DNA from: Sphingomonadaceae bacterium | Lineage (GTDB): Bacteria; Pseudomonadota; Alphaproteobacteria; Sphingomonadales; Sphingomonadaceae | NCBI GenBank assembly: GCA_024236195.1 | Contig: JACKKZ010000005.1 | Span: forward strand, 1-64,000 | DNA length: 64,000 nucleotides | Direction: 5' to 3' | Shown here: one piece after another, positions 33,308-42,503 of the stretch | Layout of the letters: each line of letters begins with the position of its first letter | Numbering within the stretch: position 1 is the stretch's first letter | The notes under the pieces: generated by a model | Database searches by the model: none | The model's input: the letters and a program-made list of their open reading frames with translations, nothing else | What the model was told of the DNA's origin: nothing | Position numbers and translations under genes: made by a program

Positions 33308-34624
33308 GTGAACACCCAGATGCACCGTCGTTCCTTCCTCGCCACTTCCAGTGCCTTTGCTGCCCTGCTGGCCAGCGGTTGCTCCACGCGTATGGCAGAT
33401 AGCGCAACGTCGGGCAGTGGCTATGGCCCGCTACAGCCGGACCCTGCTGGTTTCCTCGACCTGCCAGAGGGGTTTGGCTATCGCATCATCAGCAAGCTGG
33501 GCGATGCGATGGATGATGGTTTTGCCGTGCCGGACCGGGCCGACGGCATGGGCTGTTTCGACCTTGGCAATGGCAAGATCGCGCTGGTGCGCAACCACGA
33601 ATTGAAAGCCAATAATGATGGCGGCGGGGTGATGGGCCCGGCCTATGACACGGTCGCGCGCAGCCTCGTCCCGCTGCCGGGTGGCACCACCACGCTGGTG
33701 CTCGATGCCGAAACGTTGGCGGTGGAGAAGCAATATCGCTCGCTCGCCGGGACGATCCGCAATTGTGCGGGCGGGGTGACGCCATGGGGCAGCTGGCTGA
33801 GCTGCGAGGAAGATGTCTCTACGACGAATGGCATGGTCAACAAATCGCATGGCTATGTGTTCGAAGTCCCCGCCACTGCGCCGGGGCTGGTCGATACAAA
33901 GCCGATCAAGGCGATGGGACGGTTCAACCATGAAGCGGTGGCAATCGACCCGGTGACCGGCATTGCCTATATGACGGAGGATCGCGGGGACGGTTTGCTT
34001 TATCGCTATGTCCCCAATGTCCCGGGCAAGCTGGCAGAAGGCGGCAAGCTGCAGGCGGCGGTGCTGGAGCAGGGAATTACCGATACGCGCAACTGGGAAA
34101 GTCCCAATTGGGTTCCGGGGCAATCCTATGCCCTGTCATGGGTCGATCTCGACAATGTCGAAGCGCCGGAAGACGATTTGCGCCTGCGCGGTGCGGCGAA
34201 AGGTGCGGCGCTGTTTGCGCGCGGCGAAGGGATCTGGATGGGCGAGCGCGAGCTCTATTTCGCCTGCACTAATGGCGGTGCGGCCAAATTGGGCCAGATA
34301 TTCCGCCTCACTCCGGGTCGCACCCGCATTCCGGACCGGATGGAGCTGTTCTTTGAAAGCACCGATCCCGAACAGCTCAACTATGGCGACAACCTCACGG
34401 TTACCCCCAAGGGCCACCTGGTGGTGTGCGAAGACCAATATACCGACGTGGTGACCAACCATTTGCGCTGGATTGATCCACGCGGGCGCGCCTATCCGCT
34501 GGCCTTGCTGCGCGCACAGACGGAGCTGGCGGGGGCCTGTTTCTCGCCCGATGGCAAGACCTTGTTCGTCAATGTCTACAGTCCCACGGCAACGCTGGCC
34601 ATTACCGGGCCGTGGATCGGCTGA
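33308..34624 (+). CDS. PhoX-like (DUF839) Tat-exported lipoprotein phosphatase
   Basis: The 438-residue precursor starts at GTG 33308 after CGGAGAGA. It has a twin-arginine motif (HRRSFLATSS) and an apparent lipobox (LASGC). The mature part shows the PhoX pattern: GMGCFDLGNGKIALVRNHEL, NCAGGVTPWGSWLSCEEDVS and FNHEAVAIDPVTGIAYMTED. PhoX enzymes are calcium/iron-dependent alkaline phosphatases exported folded by Tat. Phosphate-starvation control is common for the family, but no Pho box was recognised. Some DUF839 proteins are not phosphatases, so the activity is probable rather than certain. Confidence 0.85.
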   Translation: MNTQMHRRSFLATSSAFAALLASGCSTRMADSATSGSGYGPLQPDPAGFLDLPEGFGYRIISKLGDAMDDGFAVPDRADGMGCFDLGNGKIALVRNHELKANNDGGGVMGPAYDTVARSLVPLPGGTTTLVLDAETLAVEKQYRSLAGTIRNCAGGVTPWGSWLSCEEDVSTTNGMVNKSHGYVFEVPATAPGLVDTKPIKAMGRFNHEAVAIDPVTGIAYMTEDRGDGLLYRYVPNVPGKLAEGGKLQAAVLEQGITDTRNWESPNWVPGQSYALSWVDLDNVEAPEDDLRLRGAAKGAALFARGEGIWMGERELYFACTNGGAAKLGQIFRLTPGRTRIPDRMELFFESTDPEQLNYGDNLTVTPKGHLVVCEDQYTDVVTNHLRWIDPRGRAYPLALLRAQTELAGACFSPDGKTLFVNVYSPTATLAITGPWIG

Positions 34625-34665
34625 TCCCACTGGTGCAAGGACAAGCCGCGCGATAGGGAAGGACG

Positions 34666-35223
34666 ATGCCGTCCTTCCTCTTTGCCTTTGCCGCTACGCT
34701 GGTGACTTCGCTGGGTGCGCGGGATCAGCTACTGGTTGCGCAACTTTCCGCACGGCTGGGTGCGGGGGTGGGCCTGCTGGTCACCGGCTGGCTGGCGGCG
34801 ATACTGTCGGCTGCGATCATGGCATGGGGCGGGGATGCGATTGCTGCGCTGATGCCCGATGCTGGCAAGACCATGTTGGTGGCATTCGCGCTGGGGGCCG
34901 CTGCCTTCGAACTCGCATGGCCGAATAGGGAGAAAGCTCCAAAAGAGCCGACGCGCTCGCTCGTCGCCGCCTTTGTCGTGCTGCTGGCCCGGCAAATGGG
35001 CGATGCCTCGCGCTTCCTCGTCTTTGCCTTTGCCGTGGCGACCGGGGTGCCGCTGCTCGCCGGGATTGGCGGCGCGCTGGGTGGCGGGCTGGCGCTGACG
35101 CTGGGCTGGATGGCAGGAGAAGAGCTGGGCAAATGGCCGCTTAGGGCTGTGCGGATTGCGCTGGCCGTCGTCGTTGGGATTGCCGCGATTGCAGCGGGCC
35201 TTTCTGCACGCGGGATCATCTAG
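34666..35223 (+). CDS. Six-helix membrane protein, possibly TMEM165/GDT1 (UPF0016)-like
   Basis: This 185-residue protein has about six hydrophobic helices arranged as two similar halves. Near the start of each half is a glycine-acidic motif (TSLGARDQLL and RQMGDASRFL). In GDT1-type cation transporters the two halves carry ExGD(K/R)(T/S); here the motifs are degenerate and only the second keeps GD. It could be a diverged Mn/Ca exporter or an unrelated duplicated membrane protein. It lies 41 bp after the phoX-like gene on the same strand. Confidence 0.5.
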   Translation: MPSFLFAFAATLVTSLGARDQLLVAQLSARLGAGVGLLVTGWLAAILSAAIMAWGGDAIAALMPDAGKTMLVAFALGAAAFELAWPNREKAPKEPTRSLVAAFVVLLARQMGDASRFLVFAFAVATGVPLLAGIGGALGGGLALTLGWMAGEELGKWPLRAVRIALAVVVGIAAIAAGLSARGII

Positions 35224-35285
35224 GCATAGCTATGCGCGGCGGGAAAACCGGCTTGCACGGCCATCCGATCTGCTAAGGCAGCCGC

Positions 35286-35906
35286 ATGGACAAGGTAAAC
35301 AATATCGAAGGCGCAGAGGCAGCTGCAATCGCCGCATGGATCGAAGCGCGGCTGATGCAGGCGCTGGCGGACAGTGACGGGACTGTGGCGATCACCGTGC
35401 CCGGCGGTTCCACCCCCTTCCCGATCATGGAAGTGCTGGCCAAGGCCCCGCTGGACTGGTCGCGGATCGCTGTCTGGCCGGGTGATGACCGGCTGGTGGA
35501 AGAGAGCCACGCAGCCTCCAACACGGGCAAGATACGCGCCCTGTTCGAACCGCTGGGCGCGCAGGTCGTCTCACTGCCTGACGCTGGCGAGCCGCCGCAT
35601 TTCGCACTGGCATGGCTGGGTATGGGCGGGGACGGGCATATCGCCTCGCTCTTTCCCAATACCGATCCGCAGGTGGATGATCCGCAGATGATGCGCCGCC
35701 TGACGCCTGATCCGCTGCCACCAGAGGCACCGTTTGACCGTATCACGCTGACGATCCCGGCGCTGCTTGACAGCGATGCGCTGATGTTCGTGATCCGCGG
35801 GGATGACAAGCGTGCTGTGTTCGACGGGGCGCTGCGGGGCGAGCATGATTTGCCGGTGGCGCGCTTGCTCGGCGCGGCCAGCCAGCAGGTGACATGCTTC
35901 AGCTGA
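35286..35906 (+). CDS. pgl: 6-phosphogluconolactonase
   Basis: The 206-residue protein contains the SugarP-isomerase/lactonase motifs VAITVPGGSTPFPIMEVL, VWPGDDRLVEESHAASNTG and LGMGGDGHIASLFPNTD. It hydrolyses 6-phosphogluconolactone in the oxidative pentose phosphate or Entner-Doudoroff route. It is short compared with ~240-residue homologues but has all recognisable motifs; zwf and edd are not nearby. Its 3' end overlaps the Nudix gene by 13 nt. Confidence 0.9.
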   Translation: MDKVNNIEGAEAAAIAAWIEARLMQALADSDGTVAITVPGGSTPFPIMEVLAKAPLDWSRIAVWPGDDRLVEESHAASNTGKIRALFEPLGAQVVSLPDAGEPPHFALAWLGMGGDGHIASLFPNTDPQVDDPQMMRRLTPDPLPPEAPFDRITLTIPALLDSDALMFVIRGDDKRAVFDGALRGEHDLPVARLLGAASQQVTCFS

Positions 35907-36361
35907 TCCCGCCTTCACTGCATCGTGCGGCCTTGCGCTGGGCCCATGCGACGCGGCGCATCTGGCGTCGTGTAGTGAAGCCGCGCCTCGCCGGCGTATC
36001 CGTGATCGGGCGCAATGACGCGGGCGAAATTTTGCTCGTCCGCCACAGCTATGGCCCGGCCAACTGGAGCTTCCCCGGCGGCGGATGCGGTCGGGGTGAA
36101 GACCCGGCTGAAGCGGCGCAGCGCGAAATGCTGGAGGAACTGGGCTGCCGGGTCGAGCAGCTGGAACTGGTCAGCGCGCTGGCCGAAACCATTTCCGGCG
36201 CGCCGCACACCGCGCATGTCTTTGCCGGGCTGGTTCGCGAAGAATTGCAACCGGACGGGCGGGAAATCGTGGAAGCGCGCTTCTTTGCGCTCGATGCCTT
36301 GCCCAAGCCGCTCAGCCCGCTGGCGAGAACGCGGCTGGAGGCGTGGCTCTCGAAGGCCTAG
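35894..36361 (+). CDS. Nudix hydrolase
   Basis: This 155-residue protein has a complete Nudix box (G63-x5-E69-x7-R77-E78-x2-E81-E82-x-G84; PGGGCGRGEDPAEAAQ then REMLEELG). It should cleave a nucleoside diphosphate linked to another moiety, with Mg2+ at the EExxE glutamates. It starts inside the end of pgl, preceded by AGGTGA. The specific substrate cannot be read from the sequence. Confidence 0.92.
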   Translation: MLQLIPPSLHRAALRWAHATRRIWRRVVKPRLAGVSVIGRNDAGEILLVRHSYGPANWSFPGGGCGRGEDPAEAAQREMLEELGCRVEQLELVSALAETISGAPHTAHVFAGLVREELQPDGREIVEARFFALDALPKPLSPLARTRLEAWLSKA

Positions 36362-36371
36362 AGTCCTGACC

Positions 36372-36755
36372 CTAGCCTTCGCCGAACACCCGTTTTTCTG
36401 CTGCGGCGCAATCGACCAGCAGGATTGCCATGGTCTTGGCTTTTTCCTCGCGGTCCATGGGGCCGGTGATATTCTTCATCGCCTTGTCCATGGCTTCGAA
36501 GTCGCTTTTTGTCTGCGCTTCACTGCTGCCCAGCTTGTGCGCATGCCGGTCCCACCGATCCGCGCTGGCGACGACTTTTTCCATCACGCTCTTGTCCGGA
36601 TGGGCAATCAGCATCATCGCTCCATCGACATTGATAACCGCACAGCGGACTGCCCGCTGGTATTCGGTTTCGCCCTTGCCGAGGTCACCCGGTTCCGCGA
36701 GAGCAGCCGGGGCAGCAAGCGTGGCGCAAAGGGCGAAAGACAAGATTTGGCGCAT
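36372..36755 (-). CDS. Secreted helical protein, unknown function
   Basis: From ATG 36755 (CGGAG 8 bp ahead) the product is 127 residues with a signal peptide (QILSFALCATLAAPAALAEP) and a charged helical mature domain. This has two cysteines that may pair (RCAVINVDGAM, LLVDCAAAEKR). An upstream in-frame start would bury the signal peptide and is rejected. No family recognised. It is convergent with the Nudix gene and downstream of dinB on the same strand. Confidence 0.7.
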   Translation of the reverse strand: MRQILSFALCATLAAPAALAEPGDLGKGETEYQRAVRCAVINVDGAMMLIAHPDKSVMEKVVASADRWDRHAHKLGSSEAQTKSDFEAMDKAMKNITGPMDREEKAKTMAILLVDCAAAEKRVFGEG

Positions 36756-36829
36756 TTTGGCGGCTCCGGTGCACATCATATTAGCGTTGCCTAAAGCCAA
36801 ACATTCCAACGCCCTAATGACAAATATCG

Positions 36830-37948
36830 TTAGAGAAGAGATAATTGCGCCGTATCGGGGGTCTGCGCGTCTTTCTCGCTGCCTTCGAGGCTGGAAAGGG
36901 TCAGCCCCATCAACCGGATCGGTAAGGGGAGAGGGAGCAGCTCGCCCAGCAGTTCCTGCCCGATCCGCGCGAATTCAGCTTTGCTGGCTACAGCGTGCGG
37001 GACTGATCGGCTGCGGCTGGTGAGGGTGAAGTCATTATATTTGAGCTTGAGCGTGACGGTGCGCCCCTTTGCCCCTGCCTGCTCGATCCTCTCCCAGACA
37101 ATATCGACAATCCCGTCCAGCGTTTCGCGCAGTTTGGGGCCGCTGGAAATATCCTCGCTGAAGGTTCGCTCCCCGCCGAGTGACTTGCGGATGCGGTTGG
37201 CGCGCACGGGCCTGAGGTCGATCCCGCGCGCGGCACGGTAGAGATAATCGGCAAAGCTGCCAAAATTGGCGCGCAGGAAGGCGATGTCCTTGGCGGCGAG
37301 GTCCGCGCCGGTCTCAATCCCAAGCTTCGCTATTTTCTCCGCGCCCTTGGGGCCGACGCCGTGGAAGCGCCGCACGGGCAGAGCCGCGACAAAGGCTGCC
37401 CCCTGGCCGGGGCGGATGATGCACATGCCATCGGGCTTGTTCTGGTCGCTGGCGAGCTTGGCGAGGAATTTGTTGTAGCTGACCCCGGCGCTGGCGGTCA
37501 GGCCCGTTTCCGCGCGGATGCGCTGGCGGATGATTTCGGCGATGCGGGTGGCGCTGCCGATTCCGTGCAAGTCCTCGGTCACGTCGAGATAGGCTTCATC
37601 GAGGCTGAGCGGTTCGACATGCGGGGTGAAGCTGCGAAAGATCGCGCGGATTTGCTGCGAGACAGCGCGATAGGCATCGAAGCGGGATTTGACGAAGATC
37701 AGCTCCGGGCACAGCCGCTTGGCCGTCATGGAAGGCATCGCGGAGCGGACCCCGAATTTGCGCGCTTCATAACTGGCAGCGGCCACCACCCCGCGCCCGC
37801 TCGCCCCGCCAACCGCCACCGGTTTGCCACGCAGTTCCGGATTGTCGCGTTGTTCCACGCTGGCGAAGAAGGCATCCATATCGACATGGATGATCTTGCG
37901 CAGGCCATCGGCTTCGCTGGTATCTTCGCTGTCGTCCGCTGCGCTCAT
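36830..37948 (-). CDS. dinB: DNA polymerase IV (Y-family translesion polymerase)
   Basis: This 372-residue polymerase shows the catalytic motifs HVDMDAFFASVEQRDNPELR and EPLSLDEAYLDVTED, the helix-hairpin-helix region RRFHGVGPKGAEKIAKLGIE, and a little-finger domain. The end LSLLxx-type tail (TPDTAQLSLL) is a likely beta-clamp binding motif. Pol IV copies damaged templates and makes errors. No obvious LexA box was spotted in the 105-bp upstream gap. Length and motifs are normal. Confidence 0.95.
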   Translation of the reverse strand: MSAADDSEDTSEADGLRKIIHVDMDAFFASVEQRDNPELRGKPVAVGGASGRGVVAAASYEARKFGVRSAMPSMTAKRLCPELIFVKSRFDAYRAVSQQIRAIFRSFTPHVEPLSLDEAYLDVTEDLHGIGSATRIAEIIRQRIRAETGLTASAGVSYNKFLAKLASDQNKPDGMCIIRPGQGAAFVAALPVRRFHGVGPKGAEKIAKLGIETGADLAAKDIAFLRANFGSFADYLYRAARGIDLRPVRANRIRKSLGGERTFSEDISSGPKLRETLDGIVDIVWERIEQAGAKGRTVTLKLKYNDFTLTSRSRSVPHAVASKAEFARIGQELLGELLPLPLPIRLMGLTLSSLEGSEKDAQTPDTAQLSLL

Positions 37949-38053
37949 TTCGCCTTCCTACAACTGGCGGAGCGGGCATTGAAGCTTGGTGATAGTCAGC
38001 ACTGCATACAAATTCTGCTTTCCAGCAGCGTGGCGGGCGGGCATGGGGCTGGC

Positions 38054-39319
38054 ATGAGCAAAGCGATTGCCTCCCCCACAGACAGTCGCGCCATTGGCCC
38101 GATCGAGCTGGTCGTGCTGATGGCGGCGATGATGGCGATCAACGCCATGTCCGTCGATGCCATGCTCCCGGCGCTGGCTGACATGTCGCGCGAACTGGGC
38201 GAGGCAGACGGCAACCGGCGGCAGCTGGTGATCGGGCTGTACCTGCTCGCGGGCGGAGTGGGCTGCATCTATCCGGGGCTGCTGGCGGACCGTTTCGGGC
38301 GGCGACCGGTGGTGCTGACCTCGCTGGTGCTCTATGTGCTGCTCTCGCTTGGCTGCGCATTGGTGCGCGATTTTGACGGGCTGCTAGCCATGCGATTGCT
38401 GCAGGGCGTAGCGACGGCCGGCCTGTCGGTCGTGCCTGCGGCGATCATTCGGGACCGCTATGAAGGCGATGACATGGCGCGGTTGCTGTCCATGGTCTCT
38501 GCGGTCTTCATCACTGTGCCGATCTTCGCTCCGGGGCTGGGGCAGCTGGTCCTGCTGTTCGCTGGCTGGCGCTGGATTTTCGTGCTGCTGTCCCTGATGG
38601 CTGCTCTGCTGGGCGGCTGGATCTGGCTGCGCCTGCCGGAAACGCTCGATCCGGCCAATCGCCAGTCGATCCGGCTGGGCACTCTGGCTGTGAATATGGC
38701 GCTGGCGGCGAAGCACCGCACGTCGATGGGCTATGTGATCGGCAGTGCGATCCTGTTCGGATCGGTGTTCGGCTATATCAACATGTCGCAGCAACTGATT
38801 GCCGAATATTTCGGGATGGGTGAGCTGTTCCCCGTGGTCTTCGCGATTTCCGCCACGGCGATGGTGGCCGCGAACCTCGCCAATTCGAAGATCGTGATGC
38901 GTTTCGGCGCGCGGCGCGTGTCGCATACCGGGCTGATCGCCTTCATCATCGTGTCTGCGGCGCAGGTCTGGCTGGCGTTCAGCCCCTATGAGACACTGTG
39001 GCGCTTTGTCCCGCTATTGGCGATCAACCTCGCGCTGCTGGGCTTCCTGGGCTCGAATTTTGGCTCCATCGCGATGCAGCCCTTTGCCAGCATTGCCGGA
39101 GCCGCCTCCTCGCTGCAAAGCTTCCTGCGCATGGTCATTTCCTCCGGCCTCGGCATCCTGATCGGCCAGATGTATGACAACAGCGCCCGCCCGCTGGCTC
39201 TGGCGCTGCTGGTTTCTGCGCTGATCGCGCTGGTGCTGGTGCTCTGGGCAGAGGACGGCAAGCTCTTCCGCCGCCTACACGCCAAGCAGCCGCCGCAGAG
39301 CGCGGATCATTTGCCTTAG
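38054..39319 (+). CDS. MFS multidrug transporter, Bcr/CflA-like
   Basis: This 421-residue protein has 12 predicted helices with the drug:H+ antiporter motifs: PALADMSRELGEADGNRRQL, then LADRFGRRPVVLTSLVLY (motif A) and LLQGVATAGLSVVPAAIIRD (motif C-like). ATG 38054 is chosen because the open frame upstream is antisense to dinB. It exports drugs or metabolites such as siderophores or cysteine in known relatives. Substrate unknown. The stop is followed by an unusual, less GC-rich stretch. Confidence 0.88.
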   Translation: MSKAIASPTDSRAIGPIELVVLMAAMMAINAMSVDAMLPALADMSRELGEADGNRRQLVIGLYLLAGGVGCIYPGLLADRFGRRPVVLTSLVLYVLLSLGCALVRDFDGLLAMRLLQGVATAGLSVVPAAIIRDRYEGDDMARLLSMVSAVFITVPIFAPGLGQLVLLFAGWRWIFVLLSLMAALLGGWIWLRLPETLDPANRQSIRLGTLAVNMALAAKHRTSMGYVIGSAILFGSVFGYINMSQQLIAEYFGMGELFPVVFAISATAMVAANLANSKIVMRFGARRVSHTGLIAFIIVSAAQVWLAFSPYETLWRFVPLLAINLALLGFLGSNFGSIAMQPFASIAGAASSLQSFLRMVISSGLGILIGQMYDNSARPLALALLVSALIALVLVLWAEDGKLFRRLHAKQPPQSADHLP

Positions 39320-39411
39320 GGTTGGAAGGCTGTCGGTCTGTTATCGGGTGTCGGGCAAGCGATAGCTTGTGGCGGGAATGGGGTGGAAAGCGGACGTTGC
39401 GCATGGCTTGT

Positions 39412-39693
39412 CTAAGCAAGCCGCCGTAAAACAACAATCGAAGTCAAGAAGGTGACAGGCAGGCTGAGTAAGGCCAGCAACATAAACGCGATCAGAGCAA
39501 TGCCGTGCGGATCATAATCCCAGAGTGCCACGTAAAGAGCCATCAAGAGCAAAGGGAAGGTGAATGTTCCAATTAGCTTTGCAAGGTTGGAACTGGCTCC
39601 GAACTTTTTTGCTGTAAACAGCGCAAAGGCCGCGACAATTGCCGCACCAGCCAACGCAGCTACAACGAAGGGTATGTCGCCCGAGTTCATCAT
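39412..39693 (-). CDS. Small membrane protein, unknown function
   Basis: The ORF encodes 93 residues with about three hydrophobic helices (FVVAALAGAAIVAAFALFTA, TFPLLLMALYVALW, IALIAFMLLALLSLPVTFL). Base composition here is visibly less GC-rich than in flanking genes, suggesting foreign origin. No homologue is recognised. The surrounding gaps (39320-39411 and 39694-39939) hold nothing else that I can support. Hydrophobic pattern and orderly helices favour a real gene, but evidence is modest. Confidence 0.5.
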   Translation of the reverse strand: MMNSGDIPFVVAALAGAAIVAAFALFTAKKFGASSNLAKLIGTFTFPLLLMALYVALWDYDPHGIALIAFMLLALLSLPVTFLTSIVVLRRLA

Positions 39694-39939
39694 CGGACAA
39701 GCCTACTACTGCGGCTATAGGTCCGCAACCGGGCCGTGCCCTGATCGACCGGTTTTCGAGGCTGAATTGGCGATCCTGCCAGTTCTGTGCGTCGGCTGCA
39801 TCCGCTCGCCGAAGCGGGCGTTCCCGACCCAATTGTCATGCGTTGGAACCGGACATCCAATTACGAGGCGGTTTATGGTTGAAGCTGGGCCGTAACCCGA
39901 AACGCCAGCTTGGCTGGCCAATATCCTGCCGTGCTACTA

Positions 39940-41463
39940 TCACCGCCCTTCCAGCACGCGCCAAGCGCTCTCCGCGAATTCGCACAGCAACGGCCGCGTA
40001 TCGCGCGGGTCGATAATGTCTTCCACGCTATAGCGTTCGGCGCTGCGGAAGGGGCTGGTTACGCGGCTCAGCCGCTCGCGGATGGCCGCCAGATGAGCTG
40101 CCGAGTCTTCGGCCGCTTCCAGCTCTGACTTGTAGGCCACTTCCAGCCCGCCTGCGATGGGCAGGCTGCCCCAGTCGCCGCTGGGCCAGGCGAAGCGGTA
40201 TTGGTAGCGGTCGCCATTGCTCATCGCGCTGCCAGCGATGCCATAGGCGCGGCGGATGATGACGCTGGCGAGCGGCACCTGCGCGCGGTAGATCGCATTC
40301 ATCGCGTCCACGCCATAGCGGATCGTGCCCGCTTCTTCTGCCGCGCGGCCAATCATGAAGCCGGGATTATCGACGAGATGGACGATGGGCAGGCGGAAGC
40401 GGTCCGCCAGATTCACAAAGCGTTCGACCTTCTCCGCTGTCTTCGCTTCCCATGATCCGCCGAGGAAGCTGGGGTCGCTCGCCAGCACCGCGACGGGCCA
40501 GCCATCGAGCCGGGCAAAGGCGGTGATCGCCGCGCGGCCCCACAGCCGCCCCATCTCGAAGATGCTCCCTCGGTCAAATACCATGTCGAGCGCACGGCGC
40601 ATGGAATAGACTTGCTTGTCCTCACGCGGGACGAGGTTGAGCAGCGCCTCCTCGCGCCGGTCCACCGGGTCGCTGCAAGCCGTGCGTTCGGCCAGAGCGC
40701 CGACATGGCCGGGCAGGTAAGACAGGAACCGGCGCGCAGCGGCAAAGGCCTCTGCCTCGCTCGCGACTTCATCATCGACTACGCCATTGCGCGTATGGAT
40801 TTCGCTGCCGCCAAGGCTTTCCTTGTCGGATGCCTCGCCCAGCGCCTCGACCACGGCTGGTCCGGCGGCAAAGAGCTGGCTCAGCCCCTTGACCATAACC
40901 GAGTAATGGCTGGCGACAATTCGCGCGGCACCCAGCCCGGCAGTGGGGCCGAGCGCGAGGGCGACCACCGGCACCGTGTCGAGATTACTCACGACATCGC
41001 TCCAGTCCGGCACCATCGGCACATAGGTCGCGCCGATCTGCTCCAGCATCTTGACCGAACCGCCGCCGCCGGTCCCGTCAATCATGCGGATCAGCGGCAG
41101 GCGCAGGTCATGCGCCATTTTCTCGCACTGGCTCATCTTGCGATAGATGGAGGCATCGCCCGCGCCGCCGCGAATGGTGAAATCATCTGCGCTGGCGACC
41201 ACCGGGCGGCCTTCGATCCGCGCCTTGCCGAACAGGAAGGGGGCGGGGGTCAGCCCTTCCAGCTTGCCCTCGTCATTGTATCGACCGGAACCTGCAATCT
41301 TCCCGATCTCGCGGAAGGAGCCATCGTCGACCAGTGCAGCCAGCCGGGCGCGGGCATCCATCTTGCCGCGCGCATGCTGGCGGGCGACTTTCTCTTCGCC
41401 GCCCATCTGCTCGGCCAGCGCCTCGCGGGCGCGCAGTTCGGATAGTTCTTTCTCCCAGCTCAT
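39940..41463 (-). CDS. Acyl-CoA carboxylase, carboxyltransferase (beta) subunit family
   Basis: This 507-residue protein has the two crotonase-like halves of biotin-dependent carboxyltransferases: GRPVVASADDFTIRGGAGDA, GTGGGGSVKMLEQIGATYVP, later LVDNPGFMIGRAAEEAGTIR and VIIRRAYGIAGSAMSNGDRY. It is propionyl-/methylcrotonyl-CoA carboxylase-like. No biotin carboxylase or biotin carrier gene is adjacent, so it must work with a subunit encoded elsewhere, or have another role. ATG 41463 overlaps the crtB stop by 4 nt (ATGA), which couples it to carotenoid synthesis for unknown reasons. Confidence 0.88.
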   Translation of the reverse strand: MSWEKELSELRAREALAEQMGGEEKVARQHARGKMDARARLAALVDDGSFREIGKIAGSGRYNDEGKLEGLTPAPFLFGKARIEGRPVVASADDFTIRGGAGDASIYRKMSQCEKMAHDLRLPLIRMIDGTGGGGSVKMLEQIGATYVPMVPDWSDVVSNLDTVPVVALALGPTAGLGAARIVASHYSVMVKGLSQLFAAGPAVVEALGEASDKESLGGSEIHTRNGVVDDEVASEAEAFAAARRFLSYLPGHVGALAERTACSDPVDRREEALLNLVPREDKQVYSMRRALDMVFDRGSIFEMGRLWGRAAITAFARLDGWPVAVLASDPSFLGGSWEAKTAEKVERFVNLADRFRLPIVHLVDNPGFMIGRAAEEAGTIRYGVDAMNAIYRAQVPLASVIIRRAYGIAGSAMSNGDRYQYRFAWPSGDWGSLPIAGGLEVAYKSELEAAEDSAAHLAAIRERLSRVTSPFRSAERYSVEDIIDPRDTRPLLCEFAESAWRVLEGR

Positions 41464-42494
41464 GCAGGCTGTGTAGCGGAATTTGCCGGTTGCGCCATCG
41501 CTGCCAATTCGCGCCGGTTCCAGCGGGGCAGGGTGACACGGCGCGGGCGGTTGGCCAGCGCTTCGAAGAAAGCGGCGGTGACATGCCCCGCCTTTTGCAG
41601 CCCGGTGGTATGCGCGCGGTGGTCCCACGCATGGATCCCGCGCTGGCGCACATCATGGCCAATGGCGGTGTAGATGCGGGTGGCAGACAGGATCGCCCAG
41701 CGGCTCCGGAATGGCAGGCGCGCAGCCCCCATGCGCGAGGCCGCTGCATGTTCTTCCATCAGGGTGAGCAGTTTCTCCGTCATCTCCACCAGCTCGCCGC
41801 GGTGGTGTGGCTTCATATGCTGGCCCGGCTCGATGTCCTGTTCGACCAGCCATTCAATCGGCAGGTAGCAGCGCCCCGCCGCGTCATCCTCTTCAATGTC
41901 GCGGGCGATATTGGCAAGCTGGAAGGCGAGGCCGAGGTCGCAGGCGCGATCCAGCGTCTCCTCATCCTGTGGTGATACACCCATGACCACCGCCATCATC
42001 ACGCCCACGGCGCCAGCGACATGGAAGCAATAGCGCATCAGGTCAGCCTCGCTGCGCGGGCGCCAGTCAGTCGCGTCGAGCGCAAAACCGGCGATGACGT
42101 CGTCCGCCATGGCGCGGGTAATGCCGCACTCCCGCGCGACCAGCCCGAAGGCGTCGAAAGCCGGGTCAGCCGTCGGCAGCCCGTCAAAGGCGCGCTCGGT
42201 CAGCACCCGGATCGCTTTCAGCCGGTCTGCGGCATGGGACTGGTCGCCCAGCTCGCCGCCCATATCCTGCGCATCGGCAATATCATCGCAGCGGCGGCAC
42301 CAGGCATAAAGCAGCCAGACCTTCTCGCGCGTATGCTTGTCAAACAGGGTGGATGCAGCGGCAAAGCTTTGCGAGCCCTCGGCGATGGCGGCGCGAGCCT
42401 TCTCCACCAGCGCAGCGCGGTGGCGCATCCCACCCGCCTGCGGCAGTGTCTCCCGCATGAAGCGCGACGGGGCGAGGGGGCGTTCGCTAGGCAA
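41460..42494 (-). CDS. crtB: Phytoene synthase
   Basis: The 344-residue protein carries both aspartate-rich substrate motifs of trans-isoprenyl diphosphate synthases: RRCDDIADAQD (D70-D74) and ANIARDIEEDDAAGRCYLP. It condenses two geranylgeranyl diphosphates into 15-cis-phytoene, the first committed carotenoid step. The start may be TTG 42494 or ATG 42458; both leave the catalytic core intact. It lies in the same orientation as crtY-crtI but is separated from the LOG gene by a 160-bp REP-like repeat, so it may have its own promoter. Confidence 0.93.
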   Translation of the reverse strand: MPSERPLAPSRFMRETLPQAGGMRHRAALVEKARAAIAEGSQSFAAASTLFDKHTREKVWLLYAWCRRCDDIADAQDMGGELGDQSHAADRLKAIRVLTERAFDGLPTADPAFDAFGLVARECGITRAMADDVIAGFALDATDWRPRSEADLMRYCFHVAGAVGVMMAVVMGVSPQDEETLDRACDLGLAFQLANIARDIEEDDAAGRCYLPIEWLVEQDIEPGQHMKPHHRGELVEMTEKLLTLMEEHAAASRMGAARLPFRSRWAILSATRIYTAIGHDVRQRGIHAWDHRAHTTGLQKAGHVTAAFFEALANRPRRVTLPRWNRRELAAMAQPANSATQPA

Positions 42495-42503
42495 AGCTGT
42501 GCT

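Noticed and set aside
37361..38053. Long N-terminal extension of the Bcr/CflA-like MFS frame
   Set aside because: It is antisense to dinB and lacks membrane-protein character; the transporter starts naturally at 38054.
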